This document shows, piece after piece, positions 26,310 to 34,700 of a stretch of 64,000 nucleotides of DNA. The DNA is from Prevotellaceae bacterium UBA6398. GTDB lineage: Bacteria; Bacteroidota; Bacteroidia; Bacteroidales; Bacteroidaceae. A program made the translations under genes and the position numbers. Every line of letters starts with the position of its first letter. Within the stretch, counting starts at the first letter, position 1. The stretch covers positions 132,322-196,321 of the forward strand of contig DJQA01000008.1 in the NCBI GenBank assembly GCA_002437495.1, written 5' to 3'. The notes under the pieces are model-generated. The model made no database searches, was not told the origin of the DNA, and saw nothing but the letters and a program-made list of their open reading frames with translations.

Positions 26310-27127
26310 AACGAAATATTCTGCTTATTTTCATGGTCGGTATCGCATGGATTACGTCCATGGCGCAATGCCCTGTTAAGAACACGGCATTCAAAAGCGG
26401 CGAAACTCTCATGTACGACATGTACTTCAACTGGAAATTCGTATGGTTCAAGGTGGGCAGCGCATCACTCACCACAAACTCCACGTCATACCATGGCAAG
26501 GAAGCCTACCGTGCAAGCCTGATTACGCGCACATCCAAAAAAGCCGACAGATACTTCGTTATGCGCGACACGCTTAAAAGCTACGTAACCCACGACCTCG
26601 TGCCGCTATATTATACAAAGCGCGCAAAAGAGGGCGACCGCTACCGCACAGACGAGGTGTGGTACTCATACAAGGGCGGGCGCAGCTACGCCAGAATGCG
26701 ACACAGAAACCGCAAAGGCGAAATAAGCAAGAAAATCGCGAGCAGAGCCAACTGCATTTACGACATGCTAAGCATAATGCTCCGCGCACGCTGCATGAAC
26801 CTCGACAATGTGAAGAAAGGATTTACCTACAACTTTCACATGACCGATGCGGGAGATATACACAACGAGAAACTCGTGTTCAGGGGACGTTCCACATTTC
26901 AGTTGGAGCACACCTCAACAAAATACCGCACACTCGTGTTCTCGTACATCGAAAAAGACGATGACACGGGAAAAGATGTGGAACTCGTGAAATTCTATAT
27001 AACCGACGACAAAAACCACCTGCCCGTGCGCATTGACATGAACCTCAAATTCGGCTCGGCAAAGGCATTCCTAAAAGGGGCGCACAACATACTTAACCCA
27101 CAAACGGCAAAAATTTCCGGGAAATAG
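26306..27127 (+). CDS. DUF3108 periplasmic protein
   Basis: The start at 26306 gives 273 residues with a clear signal peptide (MKRNILLIFMVGIAWITSMA). A longer frame upstream would run through the previous gene and lose the signal. The DUF3108 pattern is present: SGETLMYDMYFNWKFVWFKVG (about 32-52), YRASLITRTSKKADRYFVMRD, and VKFYITDDKNHLPVRIDMNL in the C-terminal part. The family is predicted to be periplasmic and beta-rich. It is coupled by ATGA overlap to the Ig-like lipoprotein, suggesting a shared envelope task. Confidence 0.85.
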   Translation: MKRNILLIFMVGIAWITSMAQCPVKNTAFKSGETLMYDMYFNWKFVWFKVGSASLTTNSTSYHGKEAYRASLITRTSKKADRYFVMRDTLKSYVTHDLVPLYYTKRAKEGDRYRTDEVWYSYKGGRSYARMRHRNRKGEISKKIASRANCIYDMLSIMLRARCMNLDNVKKGFTYNFHMTDAGDIHNEKLVFRGRSTFQLEHTSTKYRTLVFSYIEKDDDTGKDVELVKFYITDDKNHLPVRIDMNLKFGSAKAFLKGAHNILNPQTAKISGK

Positions 27128-27180
27128 ACACCAAGTTAATATATGCAACAACTGACTTTATTTTTAAATACCAAACCACA

Positions 27181-28779
27181 ATGAAAAAAAGCTCAATTCT
27201 AACAACCTTACTCTCTCTTACCGTTTGCTTTGCCGCCGCAGCGCATAAAACAAACCTAAAACAACGCACAATCAGTGCCGACATATGCGTTTACGGTGCA
27301 ACATCGGGCGGGGTTGTTGCCGCATACACCGCATTGAAGCAAGGCAAAAGCGTTGTGCTTGTAGAACCATCGGAAAGAATAGGCGGCATGACCACAGGCG
27401 GGCTGGGATTCACCGATATTGGACACCTTGACATAATACGCGGCTACGCGCTCGACTTCTACCGCCGCGTTGGCAAAGCATACGGCAGCGACCGACCCGT
27501 GTTCAAGTTCGAACCCAAAGTGGCACTCGGAGTTTATAATGAATACGCAAAAGAAACCGCCATGCCCATATTGCGCAACCACAGAATAGTGAGCTGCAAA
27601 AAAAGCGGGGCTACAGTCAAAAGCATTGTGCTTGAAAATTCATCCGACACCTCGGCAAAACTCCGCAAAACCATTTCGGCAAAAGTGTTCATCGACTGTT
27701 CGTACGAGGGCGACCTTATGGCAAAGGCGGGGATATCATACACCGTGGGGCGCGAGGCAAACTCGCAATACAATGAGACATACAACGGCGTGCAGATAGC
27801 CATAAACCACCAATTCGGCCCGAACATCGACCCCTACAAGGTGAAAGGCAAACCCGAAAGCGGACTTCTGTGGGGCATTTCCGGCGAGAAAATGGGAATA
27901 CAGGGCAGCGGCGACAACCATGTGCAGGCCTATAATTACCGCATTGCACTTACAGACGACCCCGCCAATCGCATTGAAATTGCAAAGCCTGACAATTACG
28001 ACCCTTCACACTACGAGCTGATGCTTCGCATGCACGAAGGATATGAGTGGAGAAGTCTTAACGATGTATTCGCATGGGACAGGATGCCAAACCACAAAAC
28101 CGACATCAACAACCGAGGTGGATTCTCAACCGACATGATTGGTGCAAACTGGGAATACCCCGAAGCATCCTACGCCAAGCGCGACAGCATTGCCAAAGCC
28201 CACCGCGACTACACTCTCGGAATGCTTTACTTCGTGGGCCACGACAGCCGCATTCCGGAGAAAATACGCAAGGAAATGCTCAGGTGGGGGCTGCCCAAGG
28301 ACGAATATCTTGAAAGCGGGCATTTCACTCCACAACTTTACATACGCGAGGCGCGAAGAATGATAGGGCAACTTGTAATGACCCAATACCACTGCCAGGG
28401 AATAGAAACCGCACCTGATGCCGTTGGATGGGCTGCATATACCATGGACTCGCACAACAGCGGACGCTTTGTGGTGAACGGAAAGGTTAAGAACGAGGGC
28501 AACGTTGAAATGAACGTACCCGGTCCTTATCCTGTGGGATACGAAGCAATAACCCCTAAGCCCGAAGAGGCCGACAACGTTATTGTACCGGTGTGCCTGT
28601 CGGCTTCACATATTGCATACGGATCAATAAGAATGGAGCCCGTGTTCATGGTTCTCGGCGAAAGCTCTGCGCTGGCCGCATGCAATGCCATAGACCATCA
28701 TGATGCAAAGGTGCAGAAAGCCGATATCACCACCGTAATGGCAAAATTCAATGAAATAGAAAGAGAACTCGGAAAATAA
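27181..28779 (+). CDS. Exported FAD-dependent oxidoreductase
   Basis: A 532-residue protein with a signal peptide (MKKSSILTTLLSLTVCFAAAA). The dinucleotide-binding start is ADICVYGATSGGVVAAYTAL with the acidic end VVLVEPSERIGGMTTGGLG, typical of the FAD-oxidoreductase family often called xanthan-lyase-like in Bacteroidota. DCSYEGDLMAKAGISYTVGRE and ASHIAYGSIRMEPVFMVLGESSALAA are further family blocks. The substrate is unknown, perhaps a sugar or polyphenol derivative. It follows the DUF3108 gene by 53 bp and may belong to the same transcript. It converges with the DUF4294 gene, with 34 bp between stops. Confidence 0.83.
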   Translation: MKKSSILTTLLSLTVCFAAAAHKTNLKQRTISADICVYGATSGGVVAAYTALKQGKSVVLVEPSERIGGMTTGGLGFTDIGHLDIIRGYALDFYRRVGKAYGSDRPVFKFEPKVALGVYNEYAKETAMPILRNHRIVSCKKSGATVKSIVLENSSDTSAKLRKTISAKVFIDCSYEGDLMAKAGISYTVGREANSQYNETYNGVQIAINHQFGPNIDPYKVKGKPESGLLWGISGEKMGIQGSGDNHVQAYNYRIALTDDPANRIEIAKPDNYDPSHYELMLRMHEGYEWRSLNDVFAWDRMPNHKTDINNRGGFSTDMIGANWEYPEASYAKRDSIAKAHRDYTLGMLYFVGHDSRIPEKIRKEMLRWGLPKDEYLESGHFTPQLYIREARRMIGQLVMTQYHCQGIETAPDAVGWAAYTMDSHNSGRFVVNGKVKNEGNVEMNVPGPYPVGYEAITPKPEEADNVIVPVCLSASHIAYGSIRMEPVFMVLGESSALAACNAIDHHDAKVQKADITTVMAKFNEIERELGK

Positions 28780-28813
28780 ACGGTACAGCCAATCGGGGAG
28801 CGGCGCGGCGGCA

Positions 28814-29437
28814 TCAAAGCTGCCCGCTCTCCACAAGGCGCACCACCCGCTCGGTGTATTTGTCGTCCCCCTCGGGATCGTAGCCTTTTTTAAGGCTGCT
28901 GCCGAAAAGCCCGGCGAAAAACTGGTAATACGCCGCCTTGAACGAGCCGAGGAACGCCTGGATAAGTTCGTATGACGATTGGTCGCACTCACGGTATATC
29001 AGCTTTATCAACAGCTTGCCCTGCGACCTGCTCATGCGCTTCACTATTGGCTTGTACTGCTCCTTTATGCCTTCCTCAACACGCTGTATGTGTGCTTTGC
29101 GCTCCTTCTCGGAATGCAGTGTCTCTATGAACCCGTAAGTTTCCATAAGCGTTTCCCTTGCAAGCTTTGCGTATGGCAACACCCTCTTGACATTGGCCAC
29201 AAGACGGTTGTAGGCCATCCTTTCCTTTTGGTTGCGGAAAGTCATCGGAGGATATATGTAGGCCGGCGGAGTAACTATATCGGGAATACTGTCGCCCTTG
29301 TACAAAGTCTTGCCCACCTGAACATACAACGGCAGGGGCGGCACGCTGTCAATGCCATCCTTTTTGCTTTGCGCCGATGCCACACAAGCGTTGCCGGCCA
29401 GCAACAAAGCCACAAATGCTATACCGCACAGTTTCAT
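28814..29437 (-). CDS. DUF4294 domain protein
   Basis: A 207-residue exported protein with a signal peptide ending near ASAQSKK. The DUF4294 core includes YIYPPMTFRNQKERMAYNRLVANVK, YAKLARETLMETYGFIETL and LIKLIYRECDQSSYELIQ, followed by GSFKAAYYQFFAGLFGSSLKKGYDP. The family is widespread in Bacteroidota with no assigned function. It is divergent from ychF, with 144 bp between starts. Confidence 0.88.
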   Translation of the reverse strand: MKLCGIAFVALLLAGNACVASAQSKKDGIDSVPPLPLYVQVGKTLYKGDSIPDIVTPPAYIYPPMTFRNQKERMAYNRLVANVKRVLPYAKLARETLMETYGFIETLHSEKERKAHIQRVEEGIKEQYKPIVKRMSRSQGKLLIKLIYRECDQSSYELIQAFLGSFKAAYYQFFAGLFGSSLKKGYDPEGDDKYTERVVRLVESGQL

Positions 29438-29545
29438 TTACCCACAAAAGTAATAAGAATTGGGGAAACACCACAGCCGATTGCAAATCTTTTAATAAGC
29501 AACGCGCTACTTTGCCAAAATCCCCGAAGTTTGCGCTATTTTGGC

Positions 29546-29553
29546 TACCTTTG
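29546..29553 (+). promoter_or_regulatory. Probable -7 box of ychF-lgt
   Basis: TACCTTTG matches TAnnTTTG, 28 bp upstream of the ychF start. No well-spaced -33 TTTG is present, so confidence is moderate. Confidence 0.45.
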
Positions 29554-29581
29554 CACTCGAAACTAAAACAGATACAGACAT

Positions 29582-30685
29582 ATGGGATTACAATGCGGAA
29601 TAGTGGGATTGCCCAACGTGGGCAAATCAACCCTGTTCAACTGCCTAAGCAGCGCAAAGGCGCAGGCTGCGAACTTTCCCTTTTGCACCATAGAGCCCAA
29701 CGTGGGAGTGATAACCGTGCCCGACGAACGCCTTAACCGCCTTGCCGAAATAGTGCATCCGGGAAGAATTGTCCCCGCAACGGTTGAAATTGTCGATATT
29801 GCCGGCATAGTGAAAGGCGCAAGCAAGGGCGAGGGACTGGGGAACCAGTTTCTCGGAAACATACGCCAAACCGATGCCATAATACACGTGCTGCGTTGCT
29901 TTGACGATGGAAACGTGGTGCACGTTGACGGAAGCGTAGACCCTGTGAGGGACAAGGAGGTGATAGACACCGAACTTCAGCTCAAAGACCTTGAAAGCGT
30001 TGAGCAGCACCTTAAGAAAGTTGAGAAAATGGCAAAGGTGGGTGGCGACCAACAGGCGCAAACCGAATACACCGTATTGAAAGCATATCAAGCCACTCTG
30101 TCGGAGGGAAAATCGGCACGCACCGTGAAATTCGACAAAAAAGAAGAAACACAAGCTGCACGCAACCTGTTCCTGCTCACGGCAAAGCCGGTGATTTACG
30201 TGTGCAACGTTGACGAAGGCTCGGCTGTTAGCGGCAACAAATATGTTGACGCCGTGCGCGAGGCTATTGCCGGCGAGGGGGCGGAACTGCTCGTTGTTGC
30301 GGCGCGCACCGAGGCCGACATAGCCGAGCTCGACAACGCGGAAGACCGCAAGGAGTTCCTCGCCGCCGCAGGGCTCAAGGAGTCGGGCTGCAACCGCCTT
30401 ATACAGTCTGCATACCACATACTTAACCTGCAGACATTCATCACCGCCGGCGAAATGGAAGTAAAGGCGTGGACATACCACAAAGGCTGGAAAGCCCCGC
30501 AATGCGCCGGAGTTATACACACCGACTTCGAAAAAGGATTCATACGCGCCGAGGTAATAAAATATGACGACTACATAAAATATGGCAGCGAGGCTGCCGT
30601 GCGCGAAGCCGGAAAACTCAACATAGAAGGCAAAGACTACGAAGTGCAGGACGGCGACATAATGCACTTCCGTTTCAACGTATAG
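29582..30685 (+). CDS. ychF: Ribosome-associated ATPase YchF (Obg family)
   Basis: A 367-residue P-loop protein: G1 GLPNVGKST, G3 region DIAGIVKGAS, and VCNVDEGS in place of the usual NKxD, which explains ATP rather than GTP preference in this family. A coiled-coil insertion with VEKMAKVGGDQQAQ is followed by a C-terminal TGS domain (about 280-365, VKAWTYHKGWKAPQCAGVIH). It binds ribosomes and affects redox and stress responses. The gene is tightly linked to lgt (3 bp apart). Confidence 0.97.
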   Translation: MGLQCGIVGLPNVGKSTLFNCLSSAKAQAANFPFCTIEPNVGVITVPDERLNRLAEIVHPGRIVPATVEIVDIAGIVKGASKGEGLGNQFLGNIRQTDAIIHVLRCFDDGNVVHVDGSVDPVRDKEVIDTELQLKDLESVEQHLKKVEKMAKVGGDQQAQTEYTVLKAYQATLSEGKSARTVKFDKKEETQAARNLFLLTAKPVIYVCNVDEGSAVSGNKYVDAVREAIAGEGAELLVVAARTEADIAELDNAEDRKEFLAAAGLKESGCNRLIQSAYHILNLQTFITAGEMEVKAWTYHKGWKAPQCAGVIHTDFEKGFIRAEVIKYDDYIKYGSEAAVREAGKLNIEGKDYEVQDGDIMHFRFNV

Positions 30686-30688
30686 GTC

Positions 30689-31543
30689 ATGACACTCTCT
30701 GCTCTCATTCCGCAATTCATATACTGGAACCCAAACCCGGTGGCGTTTACCATATTCTCGCACGAGGTAAGATGGTACGCGCTGTGCTGGTGTGCGGGGC
30801 TTCTGCTGGGCTACGTGGTTATGCAGAAACTCTACAAGCGCCAACACATACCCGATGAGAAATTCGACCCGCTGTTCTTCCACATATTCTTCGGCGTTAT
30901 AATAGGTGCAAGGCTCGGCCACTGCCTTTTCTACGAACCGGGATATTTTCTTTCCCATCCCGTGGAAATGTTCCTGCCCATACAGAAAGCGGCAGACGGC
31001 TGGAGATGCACCGGATATGCGGGACTCTCATCCCACGGCGGCGTAATTGGTATGCTCGTAGCACTATACCTGTATGTTAAGAAAACCGGGGTCAACACAA
31101 TGCGCGTTCTCGACAACATGGGAATATGCGCCCCGCTCACGGCGTGCTTCATACGTCTCGGCAATCTGTTCAATTCCGAAATAGTGGGCAAACCCACCGA
31201 CCTGCCCTGGGGGTTCATCTTCGCCGCAAACGGCGACACCTTTGCCCGCCATCCCGGACAGCTTTACGAATCGCTCGCATACATCACGATTTTCTTCATA
31301 GGGCTGGCAATCTACCGTTTCAACGAGAAAAAAGTAGGCACAGGGTTCTTCTTCGGCTGGTGTCTCACCTCCGTTTTCGTTTTCCGCTTCTTAGTGGAAT
31401 ACGTAAAAGACGTGCAGGAAACCTTTGAGCAGGGAATGCTCTTCGACATGGGGCAAATCCTAAGCGTACCGTTCATAATAATAGGCATATACTGCCTTGC
31501 GGGAGGCAAGCTCTGCCGCCGTCTCGGGGAAAAGCAGCCGTAG
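30689..31543 (+). CDS. lgt: Prolipoprotein diacylglyceryl transferase
   Basis: The 284-residue inner-membrane enzyme adds diacylglycerol to the lipobox Cys of prolipoproteins, such as those seen elsewhere in this window. It has about seven membrane helices. The key blocks are visible: IGARLGHCLFYEPGYFLSHP, GLSSHGGVIGM with the essential His, and the Lgt signature FIRLGNLFNSEIVGKPTD, then ARHPGQLYESL. It begins 3 bp after the ychF stop, so the two genes are translationally linked. Complete. Confidence 0.96.
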   Translation: MTLSALIPQFIYWNPNPVAFTIFSHEVRWYALCWCAGLLLGYVVMQKLYKRQHIPDEKFDPLFFHIFFGVIIGARLGHCLFYEPGYFLSHPVEMFLPIQKAADGWRCTGYAGLSSHGGVIGMLVALYLYVKKTGVNTMRVLDNMGICAPLTACFIRLGNLFNSEIVGKPTDLPWGFIFAANGDTFARHPGQLYESLAYITIFFIGLAIYRFNEKKVGTGFFFGWCLTSVFVFRFLVEYVKDVQETFEQGMLFDMGQILSVPFIIIGIYCLAGGKLCRRLGEKQP

Positions 31544-31630
31544 CAAATTCCTGCAACTGTTTGTCGGAATTTACACACAGCTTTCGGCGGCTTTGTAAAA
31601 CGCTGTAAACCGGGAAAATAAAAAGAGAAA

Positions 31631-31714
31631 AAATATGTCTGATGTAAAATTTTCTATGTCCTATGTAGGAAAAACTATATAGGACATAGTTTTTTTCATG
31701 TCCCACATGTTTTT
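31631..31714. repeat. 4 x 21-bp palindromic array 7 (symmetrical variant)
   Basis: Four 21-bp units are seen, with cores TATGTCTGATGTA, TATGTCCTATGTA, TATATAGGACATA and CATGTCCCACATG. Units 2 and 3 are near reverse complements and form a strong hairpin (CTATGTCCTAT with ATAGGACATAG), followed by TTTTTTT. A-tracts or T-tracts separate all units. Orientation cannot be assigned. It has no REP module and lies between lgt (plus) and the tRNA gene (minus), where it could serve as a terminator for either. Confidence 0.78.
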
Positions 31715-31748
31715 TTGAGAAAGGGCACGTTGCTTGCAAAACGAAAAG

Positions 31749-31820
31749 TATCTCCACCGGGAATCGAACCCGGATCAGCAGTTTAGGAAACTGCTGTTCT
31801 ATCCATTGAACTATAGAGAC
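31749..31820 (-). tRNA. tRNA-Arg (anticodon CCT)
   Basis: A complete cloverleaf is read on minus: acceptor GTCTCTA/TGGAGAT (with G-U pairs), D arm GTTC/GAAC, anticodon stem GCAGT/ACTGC with loop TTCCTAA (anticodon CCT), T arm CCGGG TTCGATT CCCGG, discriminator A. CCA is not encoded. Confidence 0.95.
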
Positions 31821-31987
31821 AACATAGGTGCAACGTTCATGCACATTTGCAAAGGTAAGCAAATAATTCCGTTCACGCAAAAACACAATGCTTTTTGCTA
31901 ACACGGCTGCCACGCACAGGCATGGGTTCGAGCTTTTTTTCATAACTTTGCGCTAAAACTACAACCAGCAAATTAGTAAAAAAGAAA

Positions 31988-33655
31988 ATGGGACTGTTTG
32001 TTCGCAAGCCATTCGACATGCTTTACGCCGAAGCCTCGGAAACAGGAAACAAAACATTGAAGCGCGTATTGGGGCCTGTTAGTCTCGTGGCATTGGGAAT
32101 TGGCGTAATAGTTGGCGCAGGGCTTTTCTCGATCACAGGAACGGTTGCCGCAAACTACACAGGTCCCGGAATAATCATTTCGTTCATCCTCGCCTCGACA
32201 GGCTGCTGCTTCGCCGCCCTGTGCTACTCCGAGTTCGCCTCGATAATACCGGTATCGGGCAGCGCATACACCTATTCCTACGCCACAATGGGCGAACTTA
32301 TCGCCTGGATCATAGGCTGGGATTTGGTATTGGAATACACCGTGGCGGCAACCACCGTAAGCATAAGCTGGAGCCGCTATTTCAACGTGTTCCTGCAACA
32401 CATCGGCATTTTTCTGCCCCCCGAGCTGTGCGCATGCCCATGGGACGGCGGCATAGCAAACCTTCCGGCGGCGAGTATAGTTGTGGTTATGAGCATATTC
32501 CTTATACGCGGCATTGAGGGAAGCTCGATAGTCAACACAATTATCGTGATACTTAAACTCTCGGTAATAATCATTTTTGTTACACTCGGTTGGAAATATA
32601 TTAACGCCGACAATCTACACCCATTTGTTCCCGCCAACACCGGCAAGCTCGGCGAATTCGGCATTTCGGGCATATTGCGCGGAGCAGCGGTCGTATCATT
32701 CGCCTTTCTCGGCTTCGACGCCGTTAGCACCGCCGCACAGGAATCAAAAAACCCGCGCCGCGACATGCCGATAGGAATATTGTGCTCGCTGCTTGTGGTA
32801 ACGATACTCTACATTGCATTCGGATATGTTATGACAGGCGTTGCAAACTACAAGGAGTTCGGCGGACTGGAAGGCATTGCGCCCGTGGCAGTTGCCATAC
32901 AGCACATGGGCGCCCCCGATGCTTCGGGGGCAATAAATCCCGCATACCCCTGGCTAAACGCTGCAATCACTCTTGCTATACTGATAGGCTACTGCTCGGT
33001 TATAATGGTTACACTCATGGCGCAAAGCCGCGTGTTTCTCAGCATGAGCCGCGACGGGCTGCTGCCGCCGTTCTTCTCGAAAATAAACCCCAGGTTTCGC
33101 ACCCCCGCCCACAGCAACATTCTTTTCATGGTGTTCGTGGCCACCCTCGCATCAATAGTTCCCGCCGAAGTGGCCGGAGAAATGACAAGCATAGGCACAC
33201 TGCTTGCATTCACACTCGTGTGCGCGGCGGTAATAATACTGCGCAAAACCATGCCCGGCGTTGAAAGAGCGTTCAAAGTGCCCCTCGTGCCGCTCATTCC
33301 CATTCTCGGCATACTCACCTGCCTGGGACTAATGATTTTCCTGCCCGCCGACACATGGATACGCCTTGTTATATGGATGTTAATAGGTCTTGACATTTAC
33401 GCTGCCTACGGCATACACCACAGCAAGCTCGAAAAAGGCGTAAAACTGCGCAGCGGCAACTCCGTTCTCAACGGTCTCGGATTGGGGCTATCGGTGCTTT
33501 GCTTCATCACGGGACTGTGGCACCAGCAAACCGCCGGCTGGAACTCCGGCAAGGCACTGCTGATAATAGCATTTGCAATGGGTGCATCACACTTTGCATA
33601 CTATATGATAAGAATCTACCGCCAGGCATCCGAAAAGAGCTTGCAAAACCACTGA
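31988..33655 (+). CDS. APC-superfamily amino acid permease (cationic amino acid transporter type)
   Basis: A 555-residue inner-membrane transporter with about 12-14 helices. The APC signature region is GPVSLVALGIGVIVGAGLFSITG (helix 1), followed by GPGIIISFILASTGCCFAALCYSEFAS and PVSGSAYTYSYATMGELIAWIIGWDLVLEY. The helix 6 block VVSFAFLGFDAVSTAAQESKNPRRDMP is characteristic of the CAT/YfnA branch. It probably takes up a cationic or other amino acid by proton symport; specificity is not readable. TAACTTTG at 31943-31950 is a possible -7 box. It is a single-gene unit. Confidence 0.9.
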   Translation: MGLFVRKPFDMLYAEASETGNKTLKRVLGPVSLVALGIGVIVGAGLFSITGTVAANYTGPGIIISFILASTGCCFAALCYSEFASIIPVSGSAYTYSYATMGELIAWIIGWDLVLEYTVAATTVSISWSRYFNVFLQHIGIFLPPELCACPWDGGIANLPAASIVVVMSIFLIRGIEGSSIVNTIIVILKLSVIIIFVTLGWKYINADNLHPFVPANTGKLGEFGISGILRGAAVVSFAFLGFDAVSTAAQESKNPRRDMPIGILCSLLVVTILYIAFGYVMTGVANYKEFGGLEGIAPVAVAIQHMGAPDASGAINPAYPWLNAAITLAILIGYCSVIMVTLMAQSRVFLSMSRDGLLPPFFSKINPRFRTPAHSNILFMVFVATLASIVPAEVAGEMTSIGTLLAFTLVCAAVIILRKTMPGVERAFKVPLVPLIPILGILTCLGLMIFLPADTWIRLVIWMLIGLDIYAAYGIHHSKLEKGVKLRSGNSVLNGLGLGLSVLCFITGLWHQQTAGWNSGKALLIIAFAMGASHFAYYMIRIYRQASEKSLQNH

Positions 33656-33724
33656 CCCACCGACCACCCATGGCCGAATGCGCCCTTTTACCCATAACTT
33701 TCAAAAATTCCGCCACGAAATACC

Positions 33725-33753
33725 TTGGGTTTCGCGCAGTTGAATTAACTTTG
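33725..33753 (+). promoter_or_regulatory. Predicted promoter of the cysE-methyltransferase-DPP4 genes
   Basis: TTG (33725-33727) and TAACTTTG (33746-33753) are 18 bp apart, close to the Bacteroides consensus. The start codon lies 37 bp beyond. Confidence 0.55.
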
Positions 33754-33789
33754 CACAAACTTGCAATAAAAGTTTCCTCAACTTAGTTA

Positions 33790-34695
33790 ATGAATTCCAG
33801 CGATATAACCCGGCTTTTGACAGAAACCACCGACAAGCTGTCGCAAACCTCGACAATAAAAAAACTTTACCACCGCCACCGCCATTGCGACGCGATACCC
33901 TCCGGGCAAGTGCTTTCGGAAGTTGTTGACCTTTGCCGCGCCGTGCTATTCCCGGGCTACTACGGCAAATCCACCATAAACGCCGAGACCATGCTCTACA
34001 CAATAGGCGTAAACGTGGAGCGGCTTTTCGACCTGCTCTACCGCCAGGTGGAGGCAGCCCTTTGCTTTTATGACGAAGACCGATGCATACGCTGCCTTGA
34101 CGACATCGACCGCTGCGCCACGGAAATGACGGCAAAGCTAATCGAAAGGCTGCCCGAAATACGCGAGATACTCGCCACCGATGTCGAGGCCGCCTTTCTC
34201 GGCGACCCCGCCGCAGAAAGCTATGCCGAAGTCATAAGCTGCTACCCCGTAATCAAGGCCCTGTCGAACTACCGTGTGGCCCACGCCCTTTACGAGATAG
34301 GCGTGCCACTGCTGCCGAGAATACTCACCGAAATGGCCCACAGCGAAACCGGAATAGACATACACCCGGGGGCGCAAATAGGCAGGGGATTCATGATAGA
34401 CCACGGCACGGGCGTTGTGATAGGCGCAACGTGCGTTATAGGAAACAACGTGAAACTATACCAAGGCGTTACGCTCGGAGCGCGAAGCTTCCCGCTCGAT
34501 GCCGAAGGCAACCCGATAAAACGCATACCGCGCCACCCAATACTGGAAGACAACGTCATTGTTTATTCAAACGCCACCATCTTGGGAAGAATAAAAATTG
34601 GCAAAGGAGCCGTTATTGGAGGAAACATATGGATTACCGATGATGTGCCGGCGGGAGCACACATATCACAAAAGAAACACACCACTCTGAAATAA
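33790..34695 (+). CDS. cysE: Serine O-acetyltransferase
   Basis: The 301-residue enzyme makes O-acetylserine for cysteine synthesis. An alpha-helical N-terminal domain (about 1-165) is followed by a left-handed beta-helix of hexapeptide repeats (about 170-275: IDIHPGAQIGRGFMIDHGTG, VVIGATCVIGNNVKLYQGVT, ILEDNVIVYSNATILGRIKIG). It carries the catalytic DHGTG His and the short C-terminal tail typical of CysE. The next gene, a THUMP methyltransferase, starts 5 bp downstream, so they share a transcript though the functions look unrelated. Confidence 0.93.
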   Translation: MNSSDITRLLTETTDKLSQTSTIKKLYHRHRHCDAIPSGQVLSEVVDLCRAVLFPGYYGKSTINAETMLYTIGVNVERLFDLLYRQVEAALCFYDEDRCIRCLDDIDRCATEMTAKLIERLPEIREILATDVEAAFLGDPAAESYAEVISCYPVIKALSNYRVAHALYEIGVPLLPRILTEMAHSETGIDIHPGAQIGRGFMIDHGTGVVIGATCVIGNNVKLYQGVTLGARSFPLDAEGNPIKRIPRHPILEDNVIVYSNATILGRIKIGKGAVIGGNIWITDDVPAGAHISQKKHTTLK

Positions 34696-34700
34696 TTTTA

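Noticed and set aside
29645..30958. Long minus-strand open frame opposite ychF and lgt
   Set aside because: Both plus-strand genes have all family motifs, and the antisense translation is low-information.
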